A DNA stretch of 64,000 nucleotides from SIRX01 sp965214475 (GTDB taxonomy: Bacteria; Actinomycetota; Rubrobacteria; Rubrobacterales; Rubrobacteraceae), in the NCBI GenBank assembly GCA_965214475.1, contig OZ243953.1, forward strand, positions 310,001 to 374,000. Direction: 5' to 3'. The position numbers were made by a program, and so were the translations under genes. Of this stretch, positions 42,584 to 51,107 are shown piece after piece. The notes below the pieces were generated by a model that had not been told where the DNA came from, did not search any database, and saw only the letters and a program-made list of their open reading frames with translations. How positions within the stretch are numbered: position 1 is the stretch's first letter; every line of letters begins with the position of its first letter.

Positions 42584-43677
42584 TGGATACACAGGTCATT
42601 AAATTGGCCGAGGAAACGCTCGGTCGCTACAAAGTTCTTACGGACGAACTCTCGGACCCGGACATTTACTCCGACCATAATCGGTATACAGAGATAGCTA
42701 AGGCGCACGCCAAAGTGCGCCGCGGCGCAGAGATGTCCCAGGAACTGCTGGATTCTATCGAAGCCGGAAAAGAGGCACGAGAGCTAGTACCGCAGGCCGA
42801 GAACGCGGAAGAGCGGGAATTCTATGCGGCTGAAGCTGAGGCTTCCGAGGAGCGGGCCGAGGAACTGGCGGAGCAAATCCGGGCCGAACTGATAGACCGC
42901 GATCCGAACGACGATAAAGATGTGATACTGGAGATCCGGGCCGGAACCGGTGGCGACGAGGCGGCCCTTTTCGCGGGCGAACTCTTCGAAATGTACTCTC
43001 GCTACGCCGACCGCCTAGGTTTCAAGCATCGAACTCTCTCTTCGAGTCCGGCGGAGGTCGGCGGGTTTAAAGAGGTTTCTGTGGAAGTCTCCGGTGACCG
43101 GGCGTACTCGGTGTACAAGCACGAGGGCGGTACACATCGGGTGCAGCGAGTACCGAAGACCGAAAGCCAGGGCCGCATCCACACCTCCACCGCAACGGTT
43201 GCTGTGCTGCCGGAGGCTGAGGATGTCGAGATACAGGTGGCACAGAATGACCTTGAAGTAGACGTTTATCGTTCAAGTGGGCCGGGTGGTCAGAGCGTGA
43301 ATACGACGGATTCGGCGGTCCGCATCACGCACAAGCCAACCGGGTTGGTGGTTACCTGTCAGAATGAGAAGAGCCAGCTCCAAAACAAGGAGCAGGCGAT
43401 GCGGATTTTGAAGTCCCGGTTGCTGGAGCGGGAAATTGTCGAGCAGCAGGAGCGGGAGGGGGCAATGCGCCAAGCTCAGGTAGGGACCGGGGACCGTTCG
43501 GCGAAGGTTCGCACCTACAATTTCCCGCAGGGAAGGATCACGGACCACCGGGTCGGTGTTACTTCCCACAACCTCGAAGCCGTGCTAGACGGCGACGTAA
43601 ACGAGTTTACGCAGGCGTTGGCGGCGAAAGAAAGGTCAGACCGTCTGGCCGCCGAAGCGGCCGGTACTCCTGGCTAG
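42583..43677 (+). CDS. prfA: Peptide chain release factor 1
   Basis: Reads UAA and UAG and triggers peptide release. The GGQ motif occurs in SSGPGGQSVNTTDSAV; the codon-recognition tripeptide region reads RVPKTESQGRIHTS (PxT type, RF1 rather than RF2). RAGTGGDEAALFAGELF is the other landmark. At 364 aa it is full length. Overlap with the DUF1385 gene and an eight-base gap to prmC indicate one transcript; PrmC methylates its GGQ glutamine. Confidence 0.97.
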   Translation: MDTQVIKLAEETLGRYKVLTDELSDPDIYSDHNRYTEIAKAHAKVRRGAEMSQELLDSIEAGKEARELVPQAENAEEREFYAAEAEASEERAEELAEQIRAELIDRDPNDDKDVILEIRAGTGGDEAALFAGELFEMYSRYADRLGFKHRTLSSSPAEVGGFKEVSVEVSGDRAYSVYKHEGGTHRVQRVPKTESQGRIHTSTATVAVLPEAEDVEIQVAQNDLEVDVYRSSGPGGQSVNTTDSAVRITHKPTGLVVTCQNEKSQLQNKEQAMRILKSRLLEREIVEQQEREGAMRQAQVGTGDRSAKVRTYNFPQGRITDHRVGVTSHNLEAVLDGDVNEFTQALAAKERSDRLAAEAAGTPG

Positions 43678-43684
43678 AAGTAGT

Positions 43685-44551
43685 ATGACGCTCGCTTCGA
43701 CTGATGTCCGTAGCGTTGTTCGGGATGCTGCGGCGGAGCTTGAGAAGTCTGGCGTACCAGAGCCCAACGTCTCCGCTGAATTTCTGTTATCAGAGTTACT
43801 CCGGATAGGCAGGGCCGAGGTTCTCGTAAGTCGAATTTTGTTGTCGGACGAACAGCGCCTCCTCTACGATTCCTGGATTTCACGCCGAAAACAGCGAGAG
43901 CCCGTACAGCGTATCCTGAACTATGCCTACTTTCGACACCTCAAGTTGGAGTTAAACGAAGAAACCCTGATTCCGCGTTCGGATACAGAGAGTGTGGTCG
44001 ACGCGGCGCTGGAAGCCATAGACGAACATTCGGGTGATTGTCGGGTCCTGGATCTCGGCACCGGCTCCGGGGCCATCGCTATCTCGGTGGCCCAAGAACG
44101 GCCCCACTGTGAAGTATATGCAACCGACACTTCGGAAACGGCACTCGAAGCCGCCTGCCGCAATGCCAAGAACGCGGGGGCGAAGATACACTTCCATCTC
44201 GGAGACCTATTCGCTGGCCTCGAAGGATTGCGCGGCAAAATTTCTTTGCTGGTCTCTAATCCTCCCTATGTGAGAAGTGCGGATCTGCCGGGCCTGTACC
44301 CTGAGGTTAGGGATTGGGATCCGCACCCTGCACTCGACGGTGGCCCGGACGGACTCACTTTCTACCGGAGGATCTTCCAGGAAGCGGGGCCACTGCTCGA
44401 AGAGGGAGCGGATGTCGTCCTAGAAGTAGGGGACGGCCAAGAAAAAGTGGTGTCGGAGTTGGGCAGCAAATCGGGCTTTGTGACGGCTGGGACTCGCGAA
44501 GATCTCACCGGCACGCCCCGCGCGGTGTTGCTGAAGTGGGGGAGAAAGTGA
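43685..44551 (+). CDS. prmC: Release factor glutamine methyltransferase PrmC
   Basis: A 288-residue SAM-dependent enzyme that methylates the Gln of the RF1/RF2 GGQ motif. The N-terminal helical domain is followed by YAYFRHLKLELNEETLIPRS, the SAM loop VLDLGTGSGAIAISVA and the catalytic VSNPPYVRSADLP. It is next to its substrate gene prfA, and overlaps tsaC by four bases. Confidence 0.95.
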   Translation: MTLASTDVRSVVRDAAAELEKSGVPEPNVSAEFLLSELLRIGRAEVLVSRILLSDEQRLLYDSWISRRKQREPVQRILNYAYFRHLKLELNEETLIPRSDTESVVDAALEAIDEHSGDCRVLDLGTGSGAIAISVAQERPHCEVYATDTSETALEAACRNAKNAGAKIHFHLGDLFAGLEGLRGKISLLVSNPPYVRSADLPGLYPEVRDWDPHPALDGGPDGLTFYRRIFQEAGPLLEEGADVVLEVGDGQEKVVSELGSKSGFVTAGTREDLTGTPRAVLLKWGRK

Positions 44552-45141
44552 AGACCGTTTCCATAGTCGAAGCCGCTAATATTTTGCGCGGAGGCGGTGT
44601 TGTCCTGGCCCCGACTGAAACGGTAGTGGGCCTCGTCGCCGCCGAACCGGGGCGAAGACGGCTTTCGGAGATTAAGAACCGCGACCCAGAAAAGCCTGTG
44701 GCCCTGCTCTGCGCGACAGAAAAAGAAGCTCTAGAAATGGCCTCCGTAGTACCGGGAATGGCTAGAAAACTCGCGGAACGTTATTGGCCCGGGTCCCTAA
44801 CACTCGTGCTAGCCTCAGACAGAGGGGGAACCATCGGGGTACGGGTTCCAGACCATGAGGTCATCTTGGAACTGCTGGACGCTTACGGGGGGGCTCTTTA
44901 CGCAACCAGCGCAAACCTTTCGGGTGACGCGCCACCGGCGTCTTTGGAAGCAGTGAATTCCAATGTCGTCGCATCCGTCGACGCGGTCATAGAGGGGGAT
45001 TTAGGAGCGGGCCAAGCCTCAGCTGTTGTAGATCTTTCCAAAGGGGAGCCGCGGCTTCTGAGGGCCAATGGCGATATCACCGAAGATAAATTGTACCGGC
45101 TGGCAGAGGACATAGTGCAGGAGAAAAGAGAAAACGTTTGA
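44548..45141 (+). CDS. tsaC: Threonylcarbamoyl-AMP synthase
   Basis: A 197-residue YrdC-domain protein that makes threonylcarbamoyl-AMP for t6A tRNA modification. VVLAPTETVVGLVAA, KNRDPEKPVALLCA, RYWPGSLTLVL and ALYATSANLSG are the family blocks. The GTG at 44548 overlaps the prmC stop as GTGA, with GGGGGAG upstream, and is preferred to a frame reaching into prmC. It is the short YrdC type without the Sua5 C-domain. Confidence 0.93.
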   Translation: MKTVSIVEAANILRGGGVVLAPTETVVGLVAAEPGRRRLSEIKNRDPEKPVALLCATEKEALEMASVVPGMARKLAERYWPGSLTLVLASDRGGTIGVRVPDHEVILELLDAYGGALYATSANLSGDAPPASLEAVNSNVVASVDAVIEGDLGAGQASAVVDLSKGEPRLLRANGDITEDKLYRLAEDIVQEKRENV

Positions 45142-45166
45142 GGGCGCACTCAACAGAGTCTATACT
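45138..45166 (+). promoter_or_regulatory. Promoter of glyA
   Basis: TTGAGG at 45138-45143, overlapping the tsaC stop, and TATACT at 45161-45166 with 17-base spacing. The resulting leader of about 100 bases has no motif I recognise. Confidence 0.6.
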
Positions 45167-45275
45167 TGCCCCCAGAGAAGCAAGCAGGAAACACTGCCAT
45201 CATAGACTGCTATTCGACGGATTCCATAACTGCAGAGACCGTCGGGGGTACTAAACCTAAAGTGGAGGTAAAATA

Positions 45276-46496
45276 ATGATAGGTCCTTACACAGAGGTTG
45301 ACGCTGAGGTCCAGGAGGCGCTGGACGGGGAACTTGAGCGCCAGAGGACGACTATCGAGCTGATAGCCAGCGAGAACTTCGCGTCACAGGCAGTTTTGGA
45401 GGCGCAGGGCTCTGTGCTCACCAACAAGTACGCTGAGGGTTACCCGGGCAAGCGCTACTATGGTGGCTGTGAGCAGGTCGATAAGGCCGAGCGACTCGCG
45501 ATAGAGCGCGGTCTTCAGCTCTTCGGGGCGGAGCACGCCAATGTGCAGCCGCATTCGGGGAGCCAGGCAAACGAGGCTGCTTACGCGACGTTGCTGGAGC
45601 CGGGGGACAAAGTGCTCTCGATGGACCTGGCGCACGGCGGGCACCTCACGCACGGGATGCACCTCAACTTCAGTGGCCGGATGTATGACTTTTCTCATTA
45701 TGGGGTCGGGGAAGATGGGTTTATAGACTACGATCAAGTGCGCGAGATCGCGTTGCGCGAAAAGCCGCGCATGATCATCGCCGGCGCCAGCGCTTACCCA
45801 CGCACCATCCACTTCGACCGCTTCCGGGAGATAGCTGACGAGGCAGGTTCGTACTTGCTGGTGGACATGGCCCACATCGCCGGTCTCGTCGCGGCGGACG
45901 TTCATCCGTCGCCCGTGCCCTACAGTGAGATCGTCACTACGACCACGCACAAAACGTTGCGGGGGCCGCGGGCCGGCTTGATCCTCTGCCGGGAAGAATT
46001 TGCAAAGAAGGTCAACAGCCGGGTCTTCCCGGGAATGCAAGGTGGACCGCTCATGCACGCAATAGCCGCCAAAGCGGTGGCTTTCGGGGAGGCGCTAAAG
46101 CCCGAGTTCAAGGACTATGCTCAGCAAATCGTCGAAAACTCTAGAACACTGGCCGAGTCGCTCATGGAAGACGGCATAAACCTCGTCTCCGGCGGGTCGG
46201 ATAACCACCTCATCCTCGTGGATCTGCGGGGCACGGGGACAACCGGCAAAGGACTCGAAGAGCTTCTGGACGAGGTTGGGGTGACTTGCAACAAGAACAT
46301 GATCCCGAACGATCCCGAAGGACCAATGGTGACCAGCGGTGTTCGGCTCGGTACCGCCGCCATGACCACTCGCGGGATGGGAGAGGACGAAATGCACGAA
46401 ATTGGTGGGATCATCGCCGCCACGGTAAGAGGTGAGACCGGGGATCTGAGAGACCGGGTTGCCTCTCTGACGGAAGCCTATCCGCTGTATGCCTGA
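45276..46496 (+). CDS. glyA: Serine hydroxymethyltransferase
   Basis: A 406-residue PLP enzyme converting serine and tetrahydrofolate to glycine and methylene-THF. IELIASENFASQAVLEAQGS is the opening; the PLP lysine is in TTTTHKTLRGPRAG; KRYYGGCEQVDKAE, NVQPHSGSQAN and VRLGTAAMTTRGMGEDEM complete the fold. GGAGG precedes the ATG. The stop overlaps the upp start by eight bases. Confidence 0.97.
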   Translation: MIGPYTEVDAEVQEALDGELERQRTTIELIASENFASQAVLEAQGSVLTNKYAEGYPGKRYYGGCEQVDKAERLAIERGLQLFGAEHANVQPHSGSQANEAAYATLLEPGDKVLSMDLAHGGHLTHGMHLNFSGRMYDFSHYGVGEDGFIDYDQVREIALREKPRMIIAGASAYPRTIHFDRFREIADEAGSYLLVDMAHIAGLVAADVHPSPVPYSEIVTTTTHKTLRGPRAGLILCREEFAKKVNSRVFPGMQGGPLMHAIAAKAVAFGEALKPEFKDYAQQIVENSRTLAESLMEDGINLVSGGSDNHLILVDLRGTGTTGKGLEELLDEVGVTCNKNMIPNDPEGPMVTSGVRLGTAAMTTRGMGEDEMHEIGGIIAATVRGETGDLRDRVASLTEAYPLYA

Positions 46497-47124
46497 GATC
46501 GAGAACCTGCACGTCGTAGAAGGGCCGCTAAGCCGGCAGAAGATGGCTGTTCTGCGGGACGAACAGACCGGGTTGCCGGATTTCCGCCGGGTCATGCGTG
46601 AGTTGGCAATGCTCCTGGTTGGAGAAGCCGCTAGTAAACTGCCGACCCGTACGGCCCGGATACAGACCCCTCTACAAGAGACCGAGGTGCAGAAGATCTC
46701 CGCCCCAGTCTGCCTCGTGCCGGTACTCCGGGCGGGCCTTGGCATGCTCGACGGCGCCCTGGCCTTGCTTCCCACGGCCACGGTTGGTTTTATGGGATTG
46801 CAGCGGGACGAAGAGACCGCCGAGCCGGTCGAATACTACGCTAATCTTCCGGGCGACCTCGACGAGTACTTCGTGATCGTCTTAGACCCCATGCTCGCCA
46901 CCGGGGGCAGTCTCTCCGCCACGCTAACCAAGCTAAAAGAACACGGGGCAGCCAGCATATCCTGCCTCCATGTCGTCGCCGCCGTACCCGGCGTCGAACG
47001 CGTAACCTCCGAGCACCCCGACGTGAGCTTTTACACCGCCGCCTTGGACCCTGAGCTAGACGATAACTCCTTCATCGTGCCGGGACTCGGTGACGCGGGA
47101 GATCGGCTGTATGGAACCCTCTAG
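46489..47124 (+). CDS. upp: Uracil phosphoribosyltransferase
   Basis: A 211-residue salvage enzyme making UMP from uracil and PRPP. ENLHVVEGPLSRQKMAVLRD, VPVLRAGLGMLDGALALLP and the PRPP loop FVIVLDPMLATGGSLSATLT are typical, with the C-terminal PGLGDAGDRLYGT. Overlapping glyA and the deaminase gene on both sides indicates a tight operon. Confidence 0.96.
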   Translation: MPEIENLHVVEGPLSRQKMAVLRDEQTGLPDFRRVMRELAMLLVGEAASKLPTRTARIQTPLQETEVQKISAPVCLVPVLRAGLGMLDGALALLPTATVGFMGLQRDEETAEPVEYYANLPGDLDEYFVIVLDPMLATGGSLSATLTKLKEHGAASISCLHVVAAVPGVERVTSEHPDVSFYTAALDPELDDNSFIVPGLGDAGDRLYGTL

Positions 47125-47602
47125 AAATCCCGCACAAGGGACGACCGCGCTACACCGAACAAAACCGCCCCGTCCATCCTGGGACGAATACTTCATGAGG
47201 ATAGCCCACGAGGTGGCGACCCGCTCTACTTGTCCCCGGCTCGCCGTGGGCGCAGTTGTCGTGCGAGATAAGCGCATCTTGACCACCGGCTACAACGGTA
47301 GTCCGGCGGGTATGCCGCACTGCGACGATGTGGGCTGTCTCATCAGGATCGTGGATGGCCGAGAGAGTTGCCAGCGGACGTTACACGCCGAGCAGAACGC
47401 CATCATCCAGGCGGCGTACCATGGTGTGTCGGTTACCGGAGCCTCCGTTTACTGCACCCACCAGCCATGCCTGTTGTGCGTGAAGATGATCATGAACGCC
47501 GGTATCGAGGAGGTCCACTACGCCTGTGGATACCCCGACCCATTGGCGGTAGAACTTGCAACAGAGGGTGGTCTTAAGGTGGTCCAGTTCCCGGGGGGGT
47601 AG
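47111..47602 (+). CDS. comEB: dCMP/cytidine deaminase family protein (ComEB-like)
   Basis: A 163-residue zinc deaminase. RSTCPRLAVGAVVVRDKRIL, the zinc His-Ala-Glu in LHAEQNAIIQAA and the Cys pair in THQPCLLCVKMI are clear, and a CDDVGC segment gives the extra structural zinc typical of dCMP deaminases. It likely converts dCMP to dUMP in pyrimidine salvage, fitting its place after upp. ATG at 47111 has GGGAGA about eight bases upstream; a GTG at 47090 is an alternative start. Confidence 0.9.
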   Translation: MEPSRNPAQGTTALHRTKPPRPSWDEYFMRIAHEVATRSTCPRLAVGAVVVRDKRILTTGYNGSPAGMPHCDDVGCLIRIVDGRESCQRTLHAEQNAIIQAAYHGVSVTGASVYCTHQPCLLCVKMIMNAGIEEVHYACGYPDPLAVELATEGGLKVVQFPGG

Positions 47603-47654
47603 GATGCGAGTAAGCATCACCGAGGTTCAAGGTGTGATGTAGTAAAACTGTCTT

Positions 47655-49043
47655 ATGTCTGCGGTGGCGCTCGCTGTTTTCGTTCTCGCCTATGGCCTGG
47701 CTTTGTGGTTGGGGCTGTACCTGATCGGGCGCGACCCGCGTAATCCCAAGCTGTGTCTAACGGGGCTGGGTCTTCTGGCCTACGCCGTCGCGGTAGCTGG
47801 AGACCTTCTGGCCGGTGTAGTCTCCGTGTCGCTGTCGATCATTATTGAGCAAATACGGTGGCCGCTACTGATGTTGCCGGCGCTTTTCTGGACCGGCACT
47901 CTGGTCCACCTGATTCCCGAGGAGAATGAAACGGGCATCCGCTTGAGACGGATTTGGCCGTTAGCTGTGTGCGTAGTGATAGCCGGGCTCGTATTGGCGA
48001 GGTCGCTTACCAGGGTGGGGGCGCAGGCCGGTGTGACCCGAACAGTTATCGGCGTCGCGGTGCTGCTGGTCGTGGCGGTTTTGGGTGTGTTCGTCTGGTG
48101 GACGTGGCGGGGGCGTCGGGCTCGGGAGGTCGCGGGCGTTCTAGTAGTGTTCACGATGTTCCTCTTGCTCGGCACTGCCCTGTTGCTTCTGCCGTATGGT
48201 TGGCTGCCGGAAACCTGGACGCTGTTGGCAATCGGAACCGATGTGATCTCACTGGGACTCGCCATCGCTTACTTCGATGCTTTCGAAGGAGGCGAAGTTT
48301 TGCTGCCTGACATGGTCCGTTCGTTCGATGCCGCTTCGTTGGCAGCGCTTGTTTTCGCCGGGCCGGTGGGCGTGGTGATCTGGTCGTCGACGGGTGCAAC
48401 GCTCCCGATGCTTTTGTTGCTTCTGGTCACGCTTACTACGGCGGTCGTCGTTTCAACGCTACCGGACCGAATCTCAGTGGCGCTCGATCTAGTGGCGCTC
48501 GGTAGACTCCCAAGTCTCCGCAAAGCTCGTACCGAGTTGCGAACGACCGCCCGTTCTATACAACGCAGAGACCCGACGCTAGACCCCGCCACGCTTAAAG
48601 AGGATGAGTTTATTCGCATTACCCGCCGAGCTTTGAGTAACTTCGGAGATCTTCCGCGGCTCTCGGCGAGCCCCCTGATCAACCTATCCCTCATAGACCA
48701 TCGCCTACCCACAGAGTCAGCCTCCGATAATCCACTCGAACGCGCCGCCGAACTAAAGACCGTCTTGGCCGAGAGCATCGGTCGGCTCAAGCCGCGTAAC
48801 GGTCCCGACTTCGGCACTTCGGACGAGTGGCGCTACTACAACGCGCTCTACTTCCCGTACGTGATCGGAATAAAGCCTTACAGCAACCGCGCCAGGAATT
48901 ACCACAAAGACCCCGAAGTCCGTGAGGCGTTGGAATGGTTCAGGGCTACCGTCCCTGAACGCACGCTCTACAACTGGCAGAACGCCGCCGCGAAACTCGT
49001 CGCCCAAGACTTGATCTCCCGGCACGAATACTCTCTCAAGTAG
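47655..49043 (+). CDS. Polytopic membrane protein with soluble C-domain, unknown
   Basis: A 462-residue protein I do not recognise. The N-terminal 270 residues have about eight membrane helices (beginning VALAVFVLAYGLALWLGLYL), similar in layout to the 7TM input domains of some sensor kinases. The remaining 190 are soluble and helical (PSLRKARTELRTTARSIQR; the end ERTLYNWQNAAAKLVAQDLI). There are no kinase, GGDEF or HTH motifs. It starts 52 bases after comEB, near a TAGTAAAACT stretch. Confidence 0.7.
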   Translation: MSAVALAVFVLAYGLALWLGLYLIGRDPRNPKLCLTGLGLLAYAVAVAGDLLAGVVSVSLSIIIEQIRWPLLMLPALFWTGTLVHLIPEENETGIRLRRIWPLAVCVVIAGLVLARSLTRVGAQAGVTRTVIGVAVLLVVAVLGVFVWWTWRGRRAREVAGVLVVFTMFLLLGTALLLLPYGWLPETWTLLAIGTDVISLGLAIAYFDAFEGGEVLLPDMVRSFDAASLAALVFAGPVGVVIWSSTGATLPMLLLLLVTLTTAVVVSTLPDRISVALDLVALGRLPSLRKARTELRTTARSIQRRDPTLDPATLKEDEFIRITRRALSNFGDLPRLSASPLINLSLIDHRLPTESASDNPLERAAELKTVLAESIGRLKPRNGPDFGTSDEWRYYNALYFPYVIGIKPYSNRARNYHKDPEVREALEWFRATVPERTLYNWQNAAAKLVAQDLISRHEYSLK

Positions 49044-49150
49044 AAGTTGTTTTTACGAAATTGGCACTGTTTGGCACCACTTTTCGTGGGTCTGGCAGCG
49101 AAGCAAGGCTATCTTTAGGGTCGTAGACCGTTCCCTACAAGGAGGCCCAT

Positions 49151-50026
49151 GTGAGTGTTTCGCAGACTTTTGGAGAGACAAAAGAGATCCGGTTGCAGCA
49201 GGGTGTCATGCGTTACCGGGAGATGGGGGAGGGACCTCCAATCGTGTTCGTCCACGGAATACTGGTAAACAGTACGCTCTGGCGGGAAGTTATTCCTCCT
49301 CTCGCCCGGCACCATCGGTGCATCGCCTTGGATCTACCGCTCGGCGGACATCAATTTCCAATGAACCCGGATGCTGACCTGAGCCCCGACGGAGTGGCCC
49401 GGATCGTTGCAGATTTTCTGGAAGCTCTGAACCTGCGGGACGTTATCCTGGTTGGCAACAATACGGGAGGAGCCATATGCCAGATAGTTGTAGCCCGTCA
49501 CCCGGAACGCCTCTCGCGGCTTGTCCTCACCAACTGCGACTCCTACGAGGATTTCTTTCCGCTGCTCCTCAAACCTTTCCACTACGGCGCGAAGTTCTTC
49601 GGCCAGCGTTTCGTTGACTTTACAGCCTGGACCTTGAGGTCGCGTCCTGCTCAGCGGGTATTGCTGAAAACTGTAGCCGCCCGCCGGATGAACGTCGGCA
49701 TTCTCGACGCCTACATGCAACCCTTGATTCGCGAGCCGGGAGTGCGGCGCGACCTTACGAAATTTCTGAGTCAGGTGTCAAACCGTTACACACTGGATGC
49801 CGCCCGCAGTTTCAAGAACTTCGACTGTCCCGTCCTGATTGCCTGGGGCGAAAACGACATCTTCTTTTCCTCGAAACTAGCCCGGCATTTACAGCGAGAG
49901 TTTCCTGATTCCACCCTCAAATTCGTGCCCGAATCCCGTACTTTTGTACCGGAAGACCAGCCTGAGGGGCTCGTTGAGTTGATTAGAGACTTCGTGTCAA
50001 CAGACCAGACTGATAGCAGGAGCTAG
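49151..50026 (+). CDS. Alpha/beta hydrolase with Asn at the nucleophile site
   Basis: A 291-residue alpha/beta-hydrolase fold protein: PPIVFVHGILVNSTLWREVI holds the oxyanion loop, followed by the elbow LVGNNTGGAICQIVVARHPE. Relatives have GNSxGG or GNDTGG at the elbow; here the nucleophile is Asn104 (codon AAT at 49460-49462). The usual late His is also not seen: the C-terminus reads VPESRTFVPEDQPEGL. Catalysis by the standard triad is therefore unlikely. AGGAGGCCC precedes the GTG start. It is followed four bases later by a small membrane protein gene. Confidence 0.8.
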   Translation: MSVSQTFGETKEIRLQQGVMRYREMGEGPPIVFVHGILVNSTLWREVIPPLARHHRCIALDLPLGGHQFPMNPDADLSPDGVARIVADFLEALNLRDVILVGNNTGGAICQIVVARHPERLSRLVLTNCDSYEDFFPLLLKPFHYGAKFFGQRFVDFTAWTLRSRPAQRVLLKTVAARRMNVGILDAYMQPLIREPGVRRDLTKFLSQVSNRYTLDAARSFKNFDCPVLIAWGENDIFFSSKLARHLQREFPDSTLKFVPESRTFVPEDQPEGLVELIRDFVSTDQTDSRS

Positions 50027-50029
50027 ATC

Positions 50030-50401
50030 ATGCCGGAGCACTTCTTCTTTATTCTGGGGTTCTGTTTCCTGTTGACCTACGAGATGGATGCGATAAGGGT
50101 TAAGGAGTGGAAAATATTCCCTGGTCTATCCAGAATGAGTGACGAAACCGGTTACGTAGCCTTTACAGCCCTTCACGTACCAGTTTACGCACTTCTCTTT
50201 TGGGGACTCTTCGGTGGCGGTGGAGCCCGCGCTCTGATCTTTGGACTGGACGTGTTCTTTATCGTCCACGTATTGCTCCACCTAGTCTTCTACAATCACC
50301 CCGAGAATCGGTTTAGGTCGGTCTTCTCTTACGCGTTGATTTTCGGAGCCGGTGTGTTTGGTGCCTCTGATCTCCTCTTCTCCCAATCGTTGTTGCAATA
50401 A
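50030..50401 (+). CDS. Small four-helix membrane protein
   Basis: A 123-residue protein with four hydrophobic segments, beginning HFFFILGFCFLLTYEMDAIR and continuing KEWKIFPGL and DVFFIVHVLLHLVFYNHPEN. A conserved-looking E-M-D-A-I-R and His-rich loop suggest metal or ligand contact, and it resembles small membrane proteins of the DUF6713 kind, though I cannot confirm that. It is probably co-transcribed with the preceding hydrolase gene. Confidence 0.6.
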   Translation: MPEHFFFILGFCFLLTYEMDAIRVKEWKIFPGLSRMSDETGYVAFTALHVPVYALLFWGLFGGGGARALIFGLDVFFIVHVLLHLVFYNHPENRFRSVFSYALIFGAGVFGASDLLFSQSLLQ

Positions 50402-50415
50402 CAGCTTGAAACTCT

Positions 50416-50444
50416 TTGCAACAAATTCGGCAGTAGGGTATGAT
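50416..50444 (+). promoter_or_regulatory. Promoter of the ATP synthase operon
   Basis: TTGCAA at 50416-50421 and TATGAT at 50439-50444 with exactly 17 bases between. The -10 box ends only seven bases before the first ATG (50452) and no ribosome site can fit, so atpZ appears to be made from a leaderless message. Confidence 0.75.
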
Positions 50445-50451
50445 CCTACTG

Positions 50452-50679
50452 ATGTCTTACACGAGTTTTCGCGAGGGTGGCTTGAGGTCGGATTATGCCC
50501 GATATATAGGTGTCGGAATCACCTTCCTCGTCATCATCGCCGGCCTTACGGTTGGTGGCTATCTTCTCGACAATTTACTAGGCACGCTCCCGTTGTTCCT
50601 GTTGCTCGGTTTAGTGGTCGGCTTTGCCACGGCGCTCTTCTACATTTATCTGCAACTCAAGAACTTGGGCGGCGGATGA
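50452..50679 (+). CDS. atpZ: AtpZ/AtpI-type small membrane protein
   Basis: A 75-residue protein with two helices (GVGITFLVIIAGLTVGGYLL and LFLLLGLVVGFATALFYIYL), the usual first gene of Gram-positive ATP synthase operons; AtpZ and AtpI help assemble the c-ring and may carry Mg2+/Ca2+. An ATG at 50440 lies within the -10 element, so the ATG at 50452 is the true start. It overlaps atpI in ATGA. Confidence 0.85.
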   Translation: MSYTSFREGGLRSDYARYIGVGITFLVIIAGLTVGGYLLDNLLGTLPLFLLLGLVVGFATALFYIYLQLKNLGGG

Positions 50680-51107
50680 GCCCTCACTGGCGGCTGGCTT
50701 TGGTGTACGCGGCTTGCGTTCTGACACTTTCGGCGCTGGTTGGAGTTGTGACGCTATACGCGTACGGTTCCGCTTACGCGACGGCCCTGATGTACGGAGT
50801 AACTGTCGGCTTGATAAGTTTCGTTTCTACGGCACTCACGGCCTCTTTGCTGACGGGGAAATCTACTGCAAGAGGAATGTTTATCGGTGGCGCTTCTTTC
50901 GGGGCGCGGCTGTTGTTTGCCGCGGTGGCGTTGACGGTTCCGGCCTACCTGGATCTCTGGCCGGCGGTTACAATGATGGTAGCGTTTGTCTCTGTCTATC
51001 TGGCGGAGAACGTTTTGTTGGTGCCGGTGCTGCTGGGTAAGAAAGGATTGCCAAAGCGGGCCGCGCAAATTGTGGATGATAGAGTGGAGCGGAGGGCGGA
51101 AGTTTGA
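50676..51107 (+). CDS. atpI: ATP synthase subunit I (AtpI-like)
   Basis: A 143-residue protein with four membrane helices, starting MSPHWRLALVYAACVLTLSA, and a basic C-terminus. Sequence similarity to AtpI is low but the position between atpZ and atpB and the topology fit. The ATG overlaps atpZ; a longer frame upstream is discarded because it runs through atpZ. Its stop overlaps the atpB start. Confidence 0.75.
   Translation: MSPHWRLALVYAACVLTLSALVGVVTLYAYGSAYATALMYGVTVGLISFVSTALTASLLTGKSTARGMFIGGASFGARLLFAAVALTVPAYLDLWPAVTMMVAFVSVYLAENVLLVPVLLGKKGLPKRAAQIVDDRVERRAEV

Noticed and set aside
45173..45275. glyA leader as a glycine or THF riboswitch
   Set aside because: The hallmark conserved segments of those classes are not visible.
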